Below, piece by piece: positions 7,404 through 14,457 of a stretch of DNA of 25,290 bases. Numbering within the stretch: position 1 is the first letter of the stretch; each line of letters starts with the position of its first letter. A program made the position numbers and the translations under genes. The DNA comes from JAAFIP01 sp043728315 (GTDB lineage Bacteria; Pseudomonadota; Gammaproteobacteria; Burkholderiales; Burkholderiaceae_C), in the NCBI GenBank assembly GCA_043728315.1, contig JAYTMT010000141.1:1-25290 (forward strand), read 5' to 3'. Below the pieces are notes generated by a model, which saw nothing but the letters and a program-made list of their open reading frames with translations, had not been told where the DNA came from and did no database searches.

Positions 7404-7913
7404 ATGAAGACCACCTACCAAGCCAACCCGCTGCTCGATTTGAGCTTTAGCCGCGTTATTGATGTGCCCAGACACTTGGTGTGGCGCGCATGGACCGAGC
7501 CTGCCCTGTTGATGGCGTGGTTTTGCCCAACGCCTTGGAAAACGGTGGCGTGTGAGATTGATTTACGTGCGGGAGGCTTGTTCCACAGCACCATGCAGTC
7601 CCCCGAGGGGCAAAATTTCCCTAACGCGGGTTGCTATTTAGAGCTTGTCCCCAACGAAAAATTGGTCTGGACTAACGCCCTACTCCCGGGTTTTCGCCCC
7701 GCAGCGCCCAGCCCCACCTGCGGCGACGCAAGCGTTGATTTCAAATTCACGGCCATGGTGGAATTGGCCGACCACGCAGACGGCACCCGCTACACCGCCA
7801 CTGTGGTCCACGCCGACCAAGCAGGTGCCAAGCAGCACGCGGCCATGGGTTTTGAAGCCGGCTGGGGCGTGGCACTAGACCAACTGGTGGCCATGGTCAA
7901 AAAAGGCATTTGA
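7404..7913 (+). CDS. AHSA1-type SRPBCC domain protein
   Basis: 169 residues, one SRPBCC (START-like) domain of the AHSA1 (activator of Hsp90 ATPase homologue 1-like) group. The signature beginning is present (LDLSFSRVIDVPRHLVWRAWTEPALLMAWFCP), followed by the DLRAGGLFHSTMQSPEG hairpin, YLELVPNEKLVWTN, and the C-terminal helix GFEAGWGVALDQLVAMVKK. Bacterial members bind small hydrophobic ligands in a helix-grip cavity and are mostly uncharacterised; the Hsp90 link applies to eukaryotic homologues. It lies 53 bp upstream of the VOC protein in the same direction, a pairing often seen, and the two are probably co-transcribed. No strong ribosome binding site is visible. The protein should be cytosolic. 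Confidence 0.88.
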   Translation: MKTTYQANPLLDLSFSRVIDVPRHLVWRAWTEPALLMAWFCPTPWKTVACEIDLRAGGLFHSTMQSPEGQNFPNAGCYLELVPNEKLVWTNALLPGFRPAAPSPTCGDASVDFKFTAMVELADHADGTRYTATVVHADQAGAKQHAAMGFEAGWGVALDQLVAMVKKGI

Positions 7914-7966
7914 CCTCCACCGTCGCCCTGCGCTAGTATTTCAGCCCATCCACTGGAAAATCCAAT

Positions 7967-8434
7967 ATGCGTGCATTTTTACCTATCCCCGAAGGCGAAC
8001 AAGCGGTAATACCTTACCTCACGGTCAAAAACGCCGAGGCAGCCATCGCGTTTTACAGCCAAGTATTTGATGCCAAAGAGCTTGGCCGCTTGGTGATGAT
8101 GGGCATGATTGGCCATGCAGAGCTGCAAATTGGCGATTGCAAAATCATGCTGACGGAGGAAAACCTTGATTGGGGCAGCAAAAGCCCTGCCACCTTAGGC
8201 GGCAGCCCAGTAACCATTGCGCTCTATGTGGCCGATGTAGACACCAGCTTTCAACGCGCCCTCGACGCTGGCGCGACTGCTGCGATGCCTGTGAAAGACG
8301 AGTTTTATGGCCTGCGAGTGGGCGTGGTGGTCGATCCCTTTGGGCATAAATGGCATATCAGCACGCCGATTGAAACGGTGTCATTCGACGAGATGCAAAA
8401 ACGCTGCGACGCAATGTTTGCAGGTAACGCATAG
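7967..8434 (+). CDS. PhnB-like VOC (glyoxalase/bleomycin resistance fold) protein
   Basis: 155 residues. Two beta-alpha-beta-beta-beta modules are visible: VIPYLTVKNAEAAIAFYSQV with AELQIGDCKIMLTEE, and TIALYVADVDTSFQRALDAG with RVGVVVDPFGHKWHIST. The DPFGHxWxI motif near the end is the hallmark of the PhnB/YdfO-type branch of the VOC superfamily. Most members of this branch have no proven reaction, and a metal-dependent activity cannot be assumed. The start codon follows shortly after the AHSA1-type gene, so the two probably form a small operon. A short weak hairpin after the stop is not enough to call a terminator. Confidence 0.88.
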   Translation: MRAFLPIPEGEQAVIPYLTVKNAEAAIAFYSQVFDAKELGRLVMMGMIGHAELQIGDCKIMLTEENLDWGSKSPATLGGSPVTIALYVADVDTSFQRALDAGATAAMPVKDEFYGLRVGVVVDPFGHKWHISTPIETVSFDEMQKRCDAMFAGNA

Positions 8435-8660
8435 ACAATCATGCGGGTTTGCGGCGGATTATTGATCCGAGACGGTATATTCACCAACCAGCGTATGCGA
8501 CTTTAGGGTCACTGGGCAAGCAAAACAACTCGCTCTTAGTTGCATACTCTAACGCCCAAGCCTTTATCGGTTTGCTGTGATGGGCTCTTAAGTTAAGCGC
8601 CGATGTGGGGGAATATGAGGCTGACGCTGGATTGAGGGGGATAGCAGTTGGTGCTGATTT

Positions 8661-8710
8661 AATAACAATCTGCGCATTTTCTATGCCGGCTACAAGCTCT
8701 CAAAAAACTT
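8661..8710 (+). repeat. Second repeat family, copy 1
   Basis: AATAACAATCTGCGCATTTT, then CTATGCCGGCTACAAGC and TCTCAAAAAACTT. It aligns with 9891-9935 and 10329-10380, sharing TAnCA-T-TGCGCATATTCTAT followed by a short AAGGCTA-AAG segment and an A-run. It lies in the spacer just downstream of the minus-strand Bug gene. Confidence 0.5.
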
Positions 8711-8718
8711 CAAATCGA

Positions 8719-9711
8719 TCACAGCTTAATGCCAGAGCCCTTGACCGTTGGCGCAAGCGCCGCCACTTGGTTTTTCACGTAGCTGCTAAAGCCTGCGGAT
8801 GAGCCTGGGGTGACAGTGATGCCGAGGTCGAGCATGCGTTTTTGGATGGCTGGTTGCGCCAAAACCTCATTGCAAGCCGCGTTGATGCGGGCCACCACAT
8901 CAATGGGCATTTTGGCGGGGCCTGAAATGCCGAAGAAGTTGTCAAGCACCAGATTGCGATAGGCGGCCAGCTCCGAAATGCTTGGCACATCAGGCAGCAG
9001 CGCCGTGCGCTTAGCGGACGTGACGGCCAAGGGAATGATTTGGCCTGATTTAAAGAAGGGCAAATAAGCAGTCACCACGTCAATGCCGATGGGGATCACG
9101 CCCGAGATCAAATCCGTAGTCATGGGCGCTCCGCCGCGATACGGCACATGAATCAGGTTGAGTCCCAGATCTTTCTTCATCAACTCACCATAAATATGGC
9201 CGATGGAAGCTGGGCCGCCTGAACCAAAGTTCAGCTGGCTCGCGCGGCGCGCTTGCGCCTCCACATCCGTGATCACACGAATCCCAGAAGCTGGATTGGC
9301 CATCACGACCAAAGGCGCAGCGCCCACGGAGGCAATATGGCTAAATGCCTCAACCGGATCGTAAGGCTGCTTTTCCAGCGCAAAAGGCCCAATAGAGATC
9401 GGCGTTGAGTTCGAGAGCATCAGGGTATAGCCATCAGCAGGTGCCTGCGCCACCAGCGAGCCGCCCACACTGCCGCCCGCGCCAGGCCGGTTGTCCACCA
9501 CCACCGCTTGCCCCAAGCTTTTGGCCAACTGCTCTGCCATCACGCGCGCCACGATATCGCTTGCCCCACCCGGCGGGAATGTCACCACAATTTTGATCGG
9601 CTTGTCTGGCCAAGCGGCAAATGCTGGCAATGCCAGCGAAGCAGTGCCAGTGGCCATCCATTGAAGCGCAGTGCGCCGAGAGAAAACGCAGGGGTATGCT
9701 CGCTTTGTCAT
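8719..9711 (-). CDS. Bug/TctC-family tripartite tricarboxylate transporter substrate-binding protein
   Basis: 330 residues. The leader has a twin-arginine-like pair (FSRRTALQW) before a hydrophobic stretch ending ALPAFA, so export through Tat or Sec to the periplasm is expected. The mature protein has the full Bug signature set: WPDKPIKIVVTFPPGGASDIVARVMAE, VVVDNRPGAGGSVGG, APADGYTLML, IHVPYRGGAPMTTDLISG, and LLPDVPSISE. Bug proteins bind carboxylates or related small molecules; very many copies occur in Burkholderiales, most without an adjacent TctAB membrane pair, as here. The ligand cannot be predicted. The plus-strand Bug gene at 10568 shares the family but differs in many of the variable segments, so the two are not a recent duplication. 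Confidence 0.93.
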   Translation of the reverse strand: MTKRAYPCVFSRRTALQWMATGTASLALPAFAAWPDKPIKIVVTFPPGGASDIVARVMAEQLAKSLGQAVVVDNRPGAGGSVGGSLVAQAPADGYTLMLSNSTPISIGPFALEKQPYDPVEAFSHIASVGAAPLVVMANPASGIRVITDVEAQARRASQLNFGSGGPASIGHIYGELMKKDLGLNLIHVPYRGGAPMTTDLISGVIPIGIDVVTAYLPFFKSGQIIPLAVTSAKRTALLPDVPSISELAAYRNLVLDNFFGISGPAKMPIDVVARINAACNEVLAQPAIQKRMLDLGITVTPGSSAGFSSYVKNQVAALAPTVKGSGIKL

Positions 9712-9890
9712 TCGATTCTTTCAATGTGTAGATGGTGAAATCTTAACTGAAGTTCACAGCAATTAATGTGCCAAATTTTATGCGGGCTCTGATCGCATGC
9801 TTTTGCTCGATAGCGCAACAACTGCCCGTTGGTAGGCAGCACGTGGAACATTTCGAGCAAAGCGGCTGCACCCAGTCACGGTAAACAAAG

Positions 9891-9935
9891 TAGCAATATG
9901 CGCATATTCTATGAAGGATAGAAGCCAAGATAACT
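9891..9935 (+). repeat. Second repeat family, copy 2
   Basis: TAGCAATATGCGCATATTCT followed by ATGAAGGATAGAAGCC and an A-rich end. It is the best match of the three to the presumed consensus and has the same orientation as the other two copies. Confidence 0.5.
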
Positions 9936-9971
9936 AAAAATAAGGCAGTTGAACGCGCGACAAAAGCCGCA

Positions 9972-10178
9972 CTACCGCAAACTTAGCTGCCGGGGCGCTA
10001 GTTTGCTGCCTGCATCCCATTGCCAGATCGCACCATCACGGGTGCGACCGAAGGTGGCGGCATCGCCGGCGGCCGCTTCGCTCACGTTGTCGAGCATCTT
10101 GGCGGGCACAATGGCAAAGCCTGCGCCCCAGGCCCAGAGGCTACCATCAGCGCTATCGCCAATGCACGCGTCAATCAC
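9972..10178 (-). pseudogene. Remnant of an RCC1-repeat protein
   Basis: The minus-strand frame carries GSLWAWGAGFAIVPAK, MLDNVSEAAAGDAATFGRT and RDGAIWQWDAG. The pattern of G-[ST]-L-W-A-W-G, a V-x-x-A-A-A-G segment and a D-G-x-[IL]-W-x-W run is that of RCC1-type beta-propeller blades. Only about one and a half blades are present, while an RCC1 domain usually has seven. No start, signal peptide or continuation is seen in this frame, so this is most likely the leftover of a deleted gene. A neighbouring frame just upstream (ending VNCARRD) may continue it across a frameshift. Confidence 0.5.
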
Positions 10179-10328
10179 GTCTTGCGCAATTCACTTCGCC
10201 GCCGCGCATCAGCGTGGTGGCGCTGGTCACGAGCGTGAATACTAGCCGCATTATGCACAGGGGCGGGGCGAGTGCGCTAGTGCAGATGGTTGAAAGTCTC
10301 CCACAAAATCGCCTTAACACAGTATGAA

Positions 10329-10380
10329 TTAAATAGCACTCTGCGCTTATTTCATGACGACAAGAGTCCAAAAATGTTCA
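10329..10380 (+). repeat. Second repeat family, copy 3
   Basis: TTAAATAGCACTCTGCGCTT, then ATTTCATGACGACAAGAG and TCCAAAAATGTTCA. It aligns with the copies at 8661 and 9891 but is the most diverged. Confidence 0.4.
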
Positions 10381-10503
10381 AAAATCGCATACCAAGAGGC
10401 TACTCGATCAGATCGGAGCCGATTCTCAGCCTCGGCGCCTATCGCCAGCTCTCTGGCCTTAAACCCGTGCGATACTTGACTGTATGAGGTTGAATTACCT
10501 ATC

Positions 10504-10528
10504 CGTTTGCTGCAAAATGCAGCAAACG
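10504..10528 (+). promoter_or_regulatory. Perfect 11-bp inverted repeat upstream of a Bug gene (candidate operator)
   Basis: The arm CGTTTGCTGCA and its exact complement are separated by three A residues, and a further GTTTGC follows at once. The centre lies about 50 bp before the ATG of the plus-strand Bug gene. A weak -35/-10 pair (TTGAAT, 17 bp, CAAAAT) would place the -10 inside the repeat, which would suit a repressor operator. It could also form a hairpin in the leader. No regulator gene is adjacent. Confidence 0.45.
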
Positions 10529-10567
10529 CCGTTTGCGCGCAATTTTTGACATCCAACGGAGATCACC

Positions 10568-11560
10568 ATGCACAGGACTTTGCTCACAACACTTTTAAAA
10601 CCCTTGAGCCGCCGCAGCGCCGTGCTGGCAGCCGTTCTGGCTTTGTCCGGTAGTCTGGCGCAAGCCCAATCTGGCGGTATCAAACTGATGGTGGGTTTCC
10701 CGCCCGGTGGCGGCACCGACGCCATTGCCCGAATTTTGGCTGACAAGCTCAAAGACCAGTTGGCCACCACGGTGGTGGTTGACAACAAGGCCGGTGCTGG
10801 CGGGCAAATTGCCGCGCAGACTTTAAAAGCTGCCCCCGCCGATGGCTCGGTGCTGTTTTTAAGCCATGACCATACGATTTCTATTTTGCCTCTGGTGGTC
10901 AAAAACCCGGGCTTTGAACCCGCCAAAGACTTTGTGGCGGTGGCTGGTTTTGCCACGTTTGTCAATGCATTGGCGGTGTCTGGCGGCACCCCCGCCAAGT
11001 CGGTCAATGAGTATGTCGCCTGGGTCAAAAGCCAGGGCAACAAAGGCAGTGTGGGCGTGCCAGCACCCGCATCCGTGCCTGAGTTTTTGGTCAAGGTGAT
11101 TGGCCAAAAATACCAGTTGGACTTGCAGTCAGCACCGTATCGTGGCAGCGCCCCCATGATGGCCGACATGCTGGGTAACCAGATTGGTGCTGGCGTGGCC
11201 TCGGTGCCGGACTTTATTGAAAACCACAAGGCCGGCAAGGTGCGTGTGGTGGCTGTTTTGGGTAGCTCCCGCCAGGCGGCGCTGCCCGATGTGCCGACCT
11301 TTGTTGAACTGGGTTTGGCGGGTTTTGAGGACGTGCCTTATTACGGCATTTTTGCCCCAGCAGGTACACCCAAAGCCGTGGTTGACCGCATCGCCGATGC
11401 CGTAGCCAAGGTGGTGGTGATGCCCGATGTCCGTGAAAAACTCACCGCCATGGGTCTGACGGTGGGCTACATGCCGCCCGCTCAGCTGGCCAGCCGTGAA
11501 CTGGCCTACACCCAAACCTGGAGCAAAATAATCAAGGCCAGCGGCTTTCAGGCGCAATAA
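10568..11560 (+). CDS. Bug/TctC-family tripartite tricarboxylate transporter substrate-binding protein
   Basis: 330 residues with a GGAG ribosome binding site 8 bp before the ATG. An N-terminal Sec-type signal follows two arginines (SRRSAVLAAVLALSGSLAQAQ), so the protein is periplasmic. Bug landmarks: IKLMVGFPPGGGTDAIARIL, VVVDNKAGAGGQIAAQTL, PADGSVLFLSHDHT, SAPYRGSAPMMADMLGNQIG, and AALPDVPTFVELG. The segment SHDHTISILPLV, in place of the more usual SNSTxxxxNP-like stretch, suggests a distinct ligand pocket. No TctA or TctB gene is nearby, so it must work with a membrane pair elsewhere or serve as a sensor component. A long inverted repeat just upstream may control it. Confidence 0.93.
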   Translation: MHRTLLTTLLKPLSRRSAVLAAVLALSGSLAQAQSGGIKLMVGFPPGGGTDAIARILADKLKDQLATTVVVDNKAGAGGQIAAQTLKAAPADGSVLFLSHDHTISILPLVVKNPGFEPAKDFVAVAGFATFVNALAVSGGTPAKSVNEYVAWVKSQGNKGSVGVPAPASVPEFLVKVIGQKYQLDLQSAPYRGSAPMMADMLGNQIGAGVASVPDFIENHKAGKVRVVAVLGSSRQAALPDVPTFVELGLAGFEDVPYYGIFAPAGTPKAVVDRIADAVAKVVVMPDVREKLTAMGLTVGYMPPAQLASRELAYTQTWSKIIKASGFQAQ

Positions 11561-11594
11561 ACCCAGAAAAAGAAGGTTTCTCAGGCAATACTAT

Positions 11595-12749
11595 TTAGAC
11601 AATATCACGCAGTGGATGCGCAGCCGCTGGCCATGGGCTGGCAAAAAAGGGCTGCACCATCTCGGGTGTCACATCTGACACCAGCGCAGGATTCCACTGG
11701 GGGGCATGGTCTTTGTCTACGGCCAATGCACGAATGCCCTCTACCGTTTCGCTGGCCACGCCGCTGCGGCAAAGGTGTGCGGTATGAAAGCAGTGGCGCA
11801 CCATGGCGCGTTCCATGCGCAAATCGTCGGCAAGTGTCATGCTGCGGGCGCGGCGGATTTGCTCTAGCACCACGTGCAGCATAAGCGGGGATCGCTTGCG
11901 CAGGGTGGCTGCCGTGCTTTGCGCCCAATCGCTGCCGTCAGCATCAAGCGCCGCCAGTATGGCCTGCACACTTGCCAAACTGAATATTTCGTCAATTTTT
12001 ATAGATTTTTTCGGCAATGTCAGCGTCATATGGTCATATGTCGCTACAAATACAGTAGTGATAGCTTGTGCCAAATCAGCCGATTCGACCTGCTGCATCT
12101 GCGCCAACGCTTGCCATGCTGCTGCCAAACCAGCGCTGGCTGTGGCCACATCCGCCAAACCTGCATGCACTGCGTCATCTGCGCCTACCATCTGCCCAGT
12201 TAACGCCAAATATTCGCCGATACTGCCTGGGCAACGGCTCAAAAAATAGCCGCCTCCCACATCAGGAAACAGGCCAATAGCCGTCTCGGGCATGGCCATT
12301 TTGGTGCACTGGGTAACAATGCGGTGGCTCGCGCCCTGTGCTATTCCCATGCCACCGCCCATCACAATGCCGTCCATGAAGGCCACGTAGGGCTTGGGGT
12401 AGGTGTGGATCAAGTGGTTGAGCGCGTATTCTTCGGTGAAAAAGTCTTCCAGCGACGGGTCACCGGCCAGCGAGGCTTGGTGAAAATAGCGAATATCACC
12501 GCCTGCGCAGAAGCTGCCAAATGGCACAAAGGCGGGTTGGCTCGGGTCCGTGGCATGCGCTGGATTTTTGCCCATGCCGCGAATCGCTACCAATTGAATA
12601 GCTGGATCATCTCGCCAGCTAAGCAGCGCAGCAGTGATGTCGCGCACCATCTGGAGCGACAGGGCATTGAGCGTCTGGGGGCGGTTCAGCGTGATAAGGC
12701 CAGCGCAGCCGCGCGCTTCGGTGACCACGTGTTTTTCTTGTACTGTCAT
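11595..12749 (-). CDS. 3-hydroxyisobutyryl-CoA hydrolase-like enoyl-CoA hydratase/isomerase family protein
   Basis: 384 residues from the ATG at 12749, which overlaps the stop of the EamA gene (ATGA) and follows a GAGA box; an ATG 15 bp upstream has no such box. The crotonase fold is clear: GLITLNRPQTLNALSLQM, the oxyanion segment FCAGGDIRYF (about 80-89), and MAMPETAIGLFPDVGGGYFL with E155 and D163, the residues expected of the HIBCH branch, followed by the C-terminal ECH_2 extension. HIBCH releases 3-hydroxyisobutyrate from its CoA ester in valine breakdown; an enoyl-CoA hydratase activity is the alternative. Two oddities: about 16 extra residues before FCAGGD (KNPAHATDPSQPAFVPFG), and residues about 232-252 encoded by a copy of the dispersed repeat in a variable linker. 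The frame is intact, so the enzyme may well be active. Confidence 0.87.
   Translation of the reverse strand: MTVQEKHVVTEARGCAGLITLNRPQTLNALSLQMVRDITAALLSWRDDPAIQLVAIRGMGKNPAHATDPSQPAFVPFGSFCAGGDIRYFHQASLAGDPSLEDFFTEEYALNHLIHTYPKPYVAFMDGIVMGGGMGIAQGASHRIVTQCTKMAMPETAIGLFPDVGGGYFLSRCPGSIGEYLALTGQMVGADDAVHAGLADVATASAGLAAAWQALAQMQQVESADLAQAITTVFVATYDHMTLTLPKKSIKIDEIFSLASVQAILAALDADGSDWAQSTAATLRKRSPLMLHVVLEQIRRARSMTLADDLRMERAMVRHCFHTAHLCRSGVASETVEGIRALAVDKDHAPQWNPALVSDVTPEMVQPFFASPWPAAAHPLRDIV
11990..12060 (-). repeat. Dispersed palindromic element, copy F, inside the HIBCH-like gene (sense)
   Basis: The minus strand reads CTGTATTTGTAGC, then TATGACCATATGACGCTGAC, ATTGCCG and AAAAAATCTATAAAAATT. 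It carries the clearest core of all copies. It lies in the same direction as the gene and is read as TTVFVATYDHMTLTLPKKSI, with no stop. Confidence 0.8.
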
Positions 12750-13636
12750 TTTTTCTCGTTCCATCCAAGTATTTCGTTGCCCAAGAGCGCGCCTATCACC
12801 AGCGCGCCGCCCAACAGCACCGTGTGGCTGGGCACTTCATTGGCCCCCAGCCACGCCAGTGCTATGCCAAAAATCACCTCCAGCAGCGCCAGTAGCGACA
12901 CCTCGGGCGCTTTGAGCACGCGCGCGCATAGCACGCTGAGCACACAGGGAATGGCCAGCTGCACCACGCCCAAGAGTGCCAGCCACGCCACATCGTGCCC
13001 CGACGCGCTAAACGGAAAAGCCAAGGGCAGCGTGACGATGCACGAGATCACCGCACCCACCAACACACAGGGCACCAAATCTATTTGCTCACCGCCGCTT
13101 TGCGAGCGTTGCACCACGGTCCAATGCGTAGCGCCAGCAAATGGCACTAATAACGCCACCAAGCAGCCTGCAAGCGCTCCGGGTGCTCCTAAATTCATCT
13201 GCGCTCCAAACATGTAGGCAATGCCCGCGCCCGCCACGCCAATGGCCACCCATGTGCGCGTGGGCAGCTTATAGCCATTGAAAAAACGCGCCATCAGCGC
13301 TGTGATTAGCGGGCCAATCGCCATGGTGACCAGCACATTGCCCACACTGGTGAGTGTGAGCGCCAGCATGAAAGCGGTGAACATCACGCTCCAGCACACG
13401 CCCGACACCCAAAACGCCTTGCTACGCCAATGCATGGCTTTGAACACGCCCCTGCCCTGCCATAGCGGCAAAATAATCAGCAAACTGAGCATGGTAAAAA
13501 AGCTGCGCCAAAACGTCACTTCAAAACTCTTGGCCTGCTCCAACTGGCGCGTCACCACGCCCGCAATCGACCACATGAAGGTGACAAGCAGCATCAGTAG
13601 CACCGCGCGGCCATGGGTGAGTTGGATGCCCTTCAT
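12746..13636 (-). CDS. EamA/DMT-superfamily transporter
   Basis: 296 residues with about ten hydrophobic segments, organised as two EamA halves of five. The first half starts GRAVLLMLLVTFMWSIAGVV, with the family's typical FWRSFFTML after the first loop and VTMAIGPLITALMARFF; the second half starts with PGALAGCLVALLVPFAGATH and ends EVSLLALLEVIFGIALAWL. DMT proteins export or exchange amino acids, sugars or other metabolites through the inner membrane; the substrate here is unknown. The ATG overlaps the vapC stop by 4 bp and the stop overlaps the HIBCH-like start by 4 bp, which indicates one mRNA and translational coupling. A role in metabolite traffic related to the hydrolase is possible but unproven. 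Confidence 0.92.
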   Translation of the reverse strand: MKGIQLTHGRAVLLMLLVTFMWSIAGVVTRQLEQAKSFEVTFWRSFFTMLSLLIILPLWQGRGVFKAMHWRSKAFWVSGVCWSVMFTAFMLALTLTSVGNVLVTMAIGPLITALMARFFNGYKLPTRTWVAIGVAGAGIAYMFGAQMNLGAPGALAGCLVALLVPFAGATHWTVVQRSQSGGEQIDLVPCVLVGAVISCIVTLPLAFPFSASGHDVAWLALLGVVQLAIPCVLSVLCARVLKAPEVSLLALLEVIFGIALAWLGANEVPSHTVLLGGALVIGALLGNEILGWNEKK

Positions 13637-14082
13637 GCCGCAACGCCCTCAACCCACGGGTTGTGTAGATGCGGGTACGGCGCGAAATCGCGCACGTTGC
13701 GGGTGACGATGGTTAAGCCGTGTTGCTGGGCTGTGGCTACCAGCAAACTGTCCATGCCCGGGCGGGCATAGCCACTGGCAAGCGCTTGGCCTTGCCAAAC
13801 CGACCAAAGCTGCCAAGTGGCATCGTCCACTGCAAGTGTATTTTTAGCAAAACTTCGTTTAATATTGTCAACCCAAGCTTGGGTGCCTAGCATGCGCGCA
13901 TCTGCCTGTGCACGCAGCTTCTCAACACCCACAGCAAGCTCTGCAATACTTGCCACTGACACATAGGCCTCTGCGGGATTGATACTACTCAGCCACGCCA
14001 CCACCCCCGTGTTGACCTGCTTTTTTCTGATTTCTGATAACAAACATGTATCGAACAACCAAGCAGTGGGCTTAGACATCAC
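13633..14082 (-). CDS. vapC: VapC-family PIN-domain toxin
   Basis: 149 residues from a GTG at 14082 (GTGA overlap with the antitoxin stop); the next codon is an ATG and is an equal candidate. The PIN acidic residues are all visible: D11 in WLFDTCLLSEI, E48 in SVASIAELAVGVE, D111 in RPGMDSLLVATA and D132 in TRNVRDF. These coordinate the metal ions for ribonuclease action; characterised VapC proteins cut tRNA or rRNA. The DTCLLSEIRK beginning and TIVTRNVRDF end suit the FitB-like subgroup. The toxin appears catalytically complete. It is overlapped by its antitoxin upstream and by a transporter gene downstream. Confidence 0.92.
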   Translation of the reverse strand: MMSKPTAWLFDTCLLSEIRKKQVNTGVVAWLSSINPAEAYVSVASIAELAVGVEKLRAQADARMLGTQAWVDNIKRSFAKNTLAVDDATWQLWSVWQGQALASGYARPGMDSLLVATAQQHGLTIVTRNVRDFAPYPHLHNPWVEGVAA

Positions 14083-14444
14083 AAGCGTGCCTCACTCGCG
14101 CGCCAAGGGCCTCGATCTCGCGCAAAAAGTTCATCCACTTCTGCATCTGTCAAACTAAGGCCAAAATTATCGCCACGCAAGCGTTCAAAAAGTGACTGGG
14201 CTGGTTTTGACGGCGTTTCAGCCGAGCTTGCACCTGATTTAACCAGAGTCAGTCCTTCGTAATCATCACCAGACAGCACCACCACCGCCCGCTTGCCATG
14301 CACCGTTACCCACTGTGGCACGCCAGCCTGCGCAGCGCGCACGACTTGGCTGAAGCGGTTTTTGGCATTTTGGAGCTGCCAATCGGGTGGCGATACGGGT
14401 TGCGGTTTGGGGAAGGCTTGTAAATCTTTGAGCAAAGCGTTCAT
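14079..14444 (-). CDS. vapB: Phd/YefM-family antitoxin (VapB partner)
   Basis: 121 residues from the ATG at 14444, which has a GGAG ribosome binding site; a TTG start four codons earlier would overlap that site. The Phd/YefM core is WQLQNAKNRFSQVVRAAQAG, then PQWVTVHGKRAVVVLSGDDYEGL, a small DNA-binding dimer fold. The C-terminal part (SLFERLRGDNFGLSLTDAEV and the RDRGPWR tail) has the form of a toxin-wrapping segment, in which an Arg commonly enters the PIN active site. Phd-type antitoxins repress their own promoter, and a palindrome lies just upstream of the start. Confidence 0.9.
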   Translation of the reverse strand: MNALLKDLQAFPKPQPVSPPDWQLQNAKNRFSQVVRAAQAGVPQWVTVHGKRAVVVLSGDDYEGLTLVKSGASSAETPSKPAQSLFERLRGDNFGLSLTDAEVDELFARDRGPWRASEARL

Positions 14445-14457
14445 GATCAGCTCCAAT

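Larger units (their letters stand above)
9712..10503. other. Long spacer with remnants and repeats between two divergent Bug genes
   Basis: About 790 bp with no intact gene. It holds two copies of the second repeat family, an RCC1-like coding remnant on the minus strand, and an imperfect inverted repeat (GCTTTTGCTCGA at 9799-9810 with TCGAGCAAAGC at 9853-9863). Promoters for both flanking Bug genes must lie at its ends. The several short open frames in it overlap on both strands and have no family resemblance apart from the RCC1-like one. Confidence 0.55.

Noticed and set aside
9799..9863. Imperfect inverted repeat GCTTTTGCTCGA / TCGAGCAAAGC with a 42-bp spacer
   Set aside because: Short arms with a mismatch in decayed DNA; kept only as part of the spacer description.
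10495..11238. 247-codon minus-strand frame opposite the Bug gene
   Set aside because: Covers a clear Bug family gene on the other strand and has no recognisable motif or ribosome binding site.
11561..11594. Possible terminator after the plus-strand Bug gene
   Set aside because: Only a 5-bp AGAAA/TTTCT stem without a T-run; not convincing.
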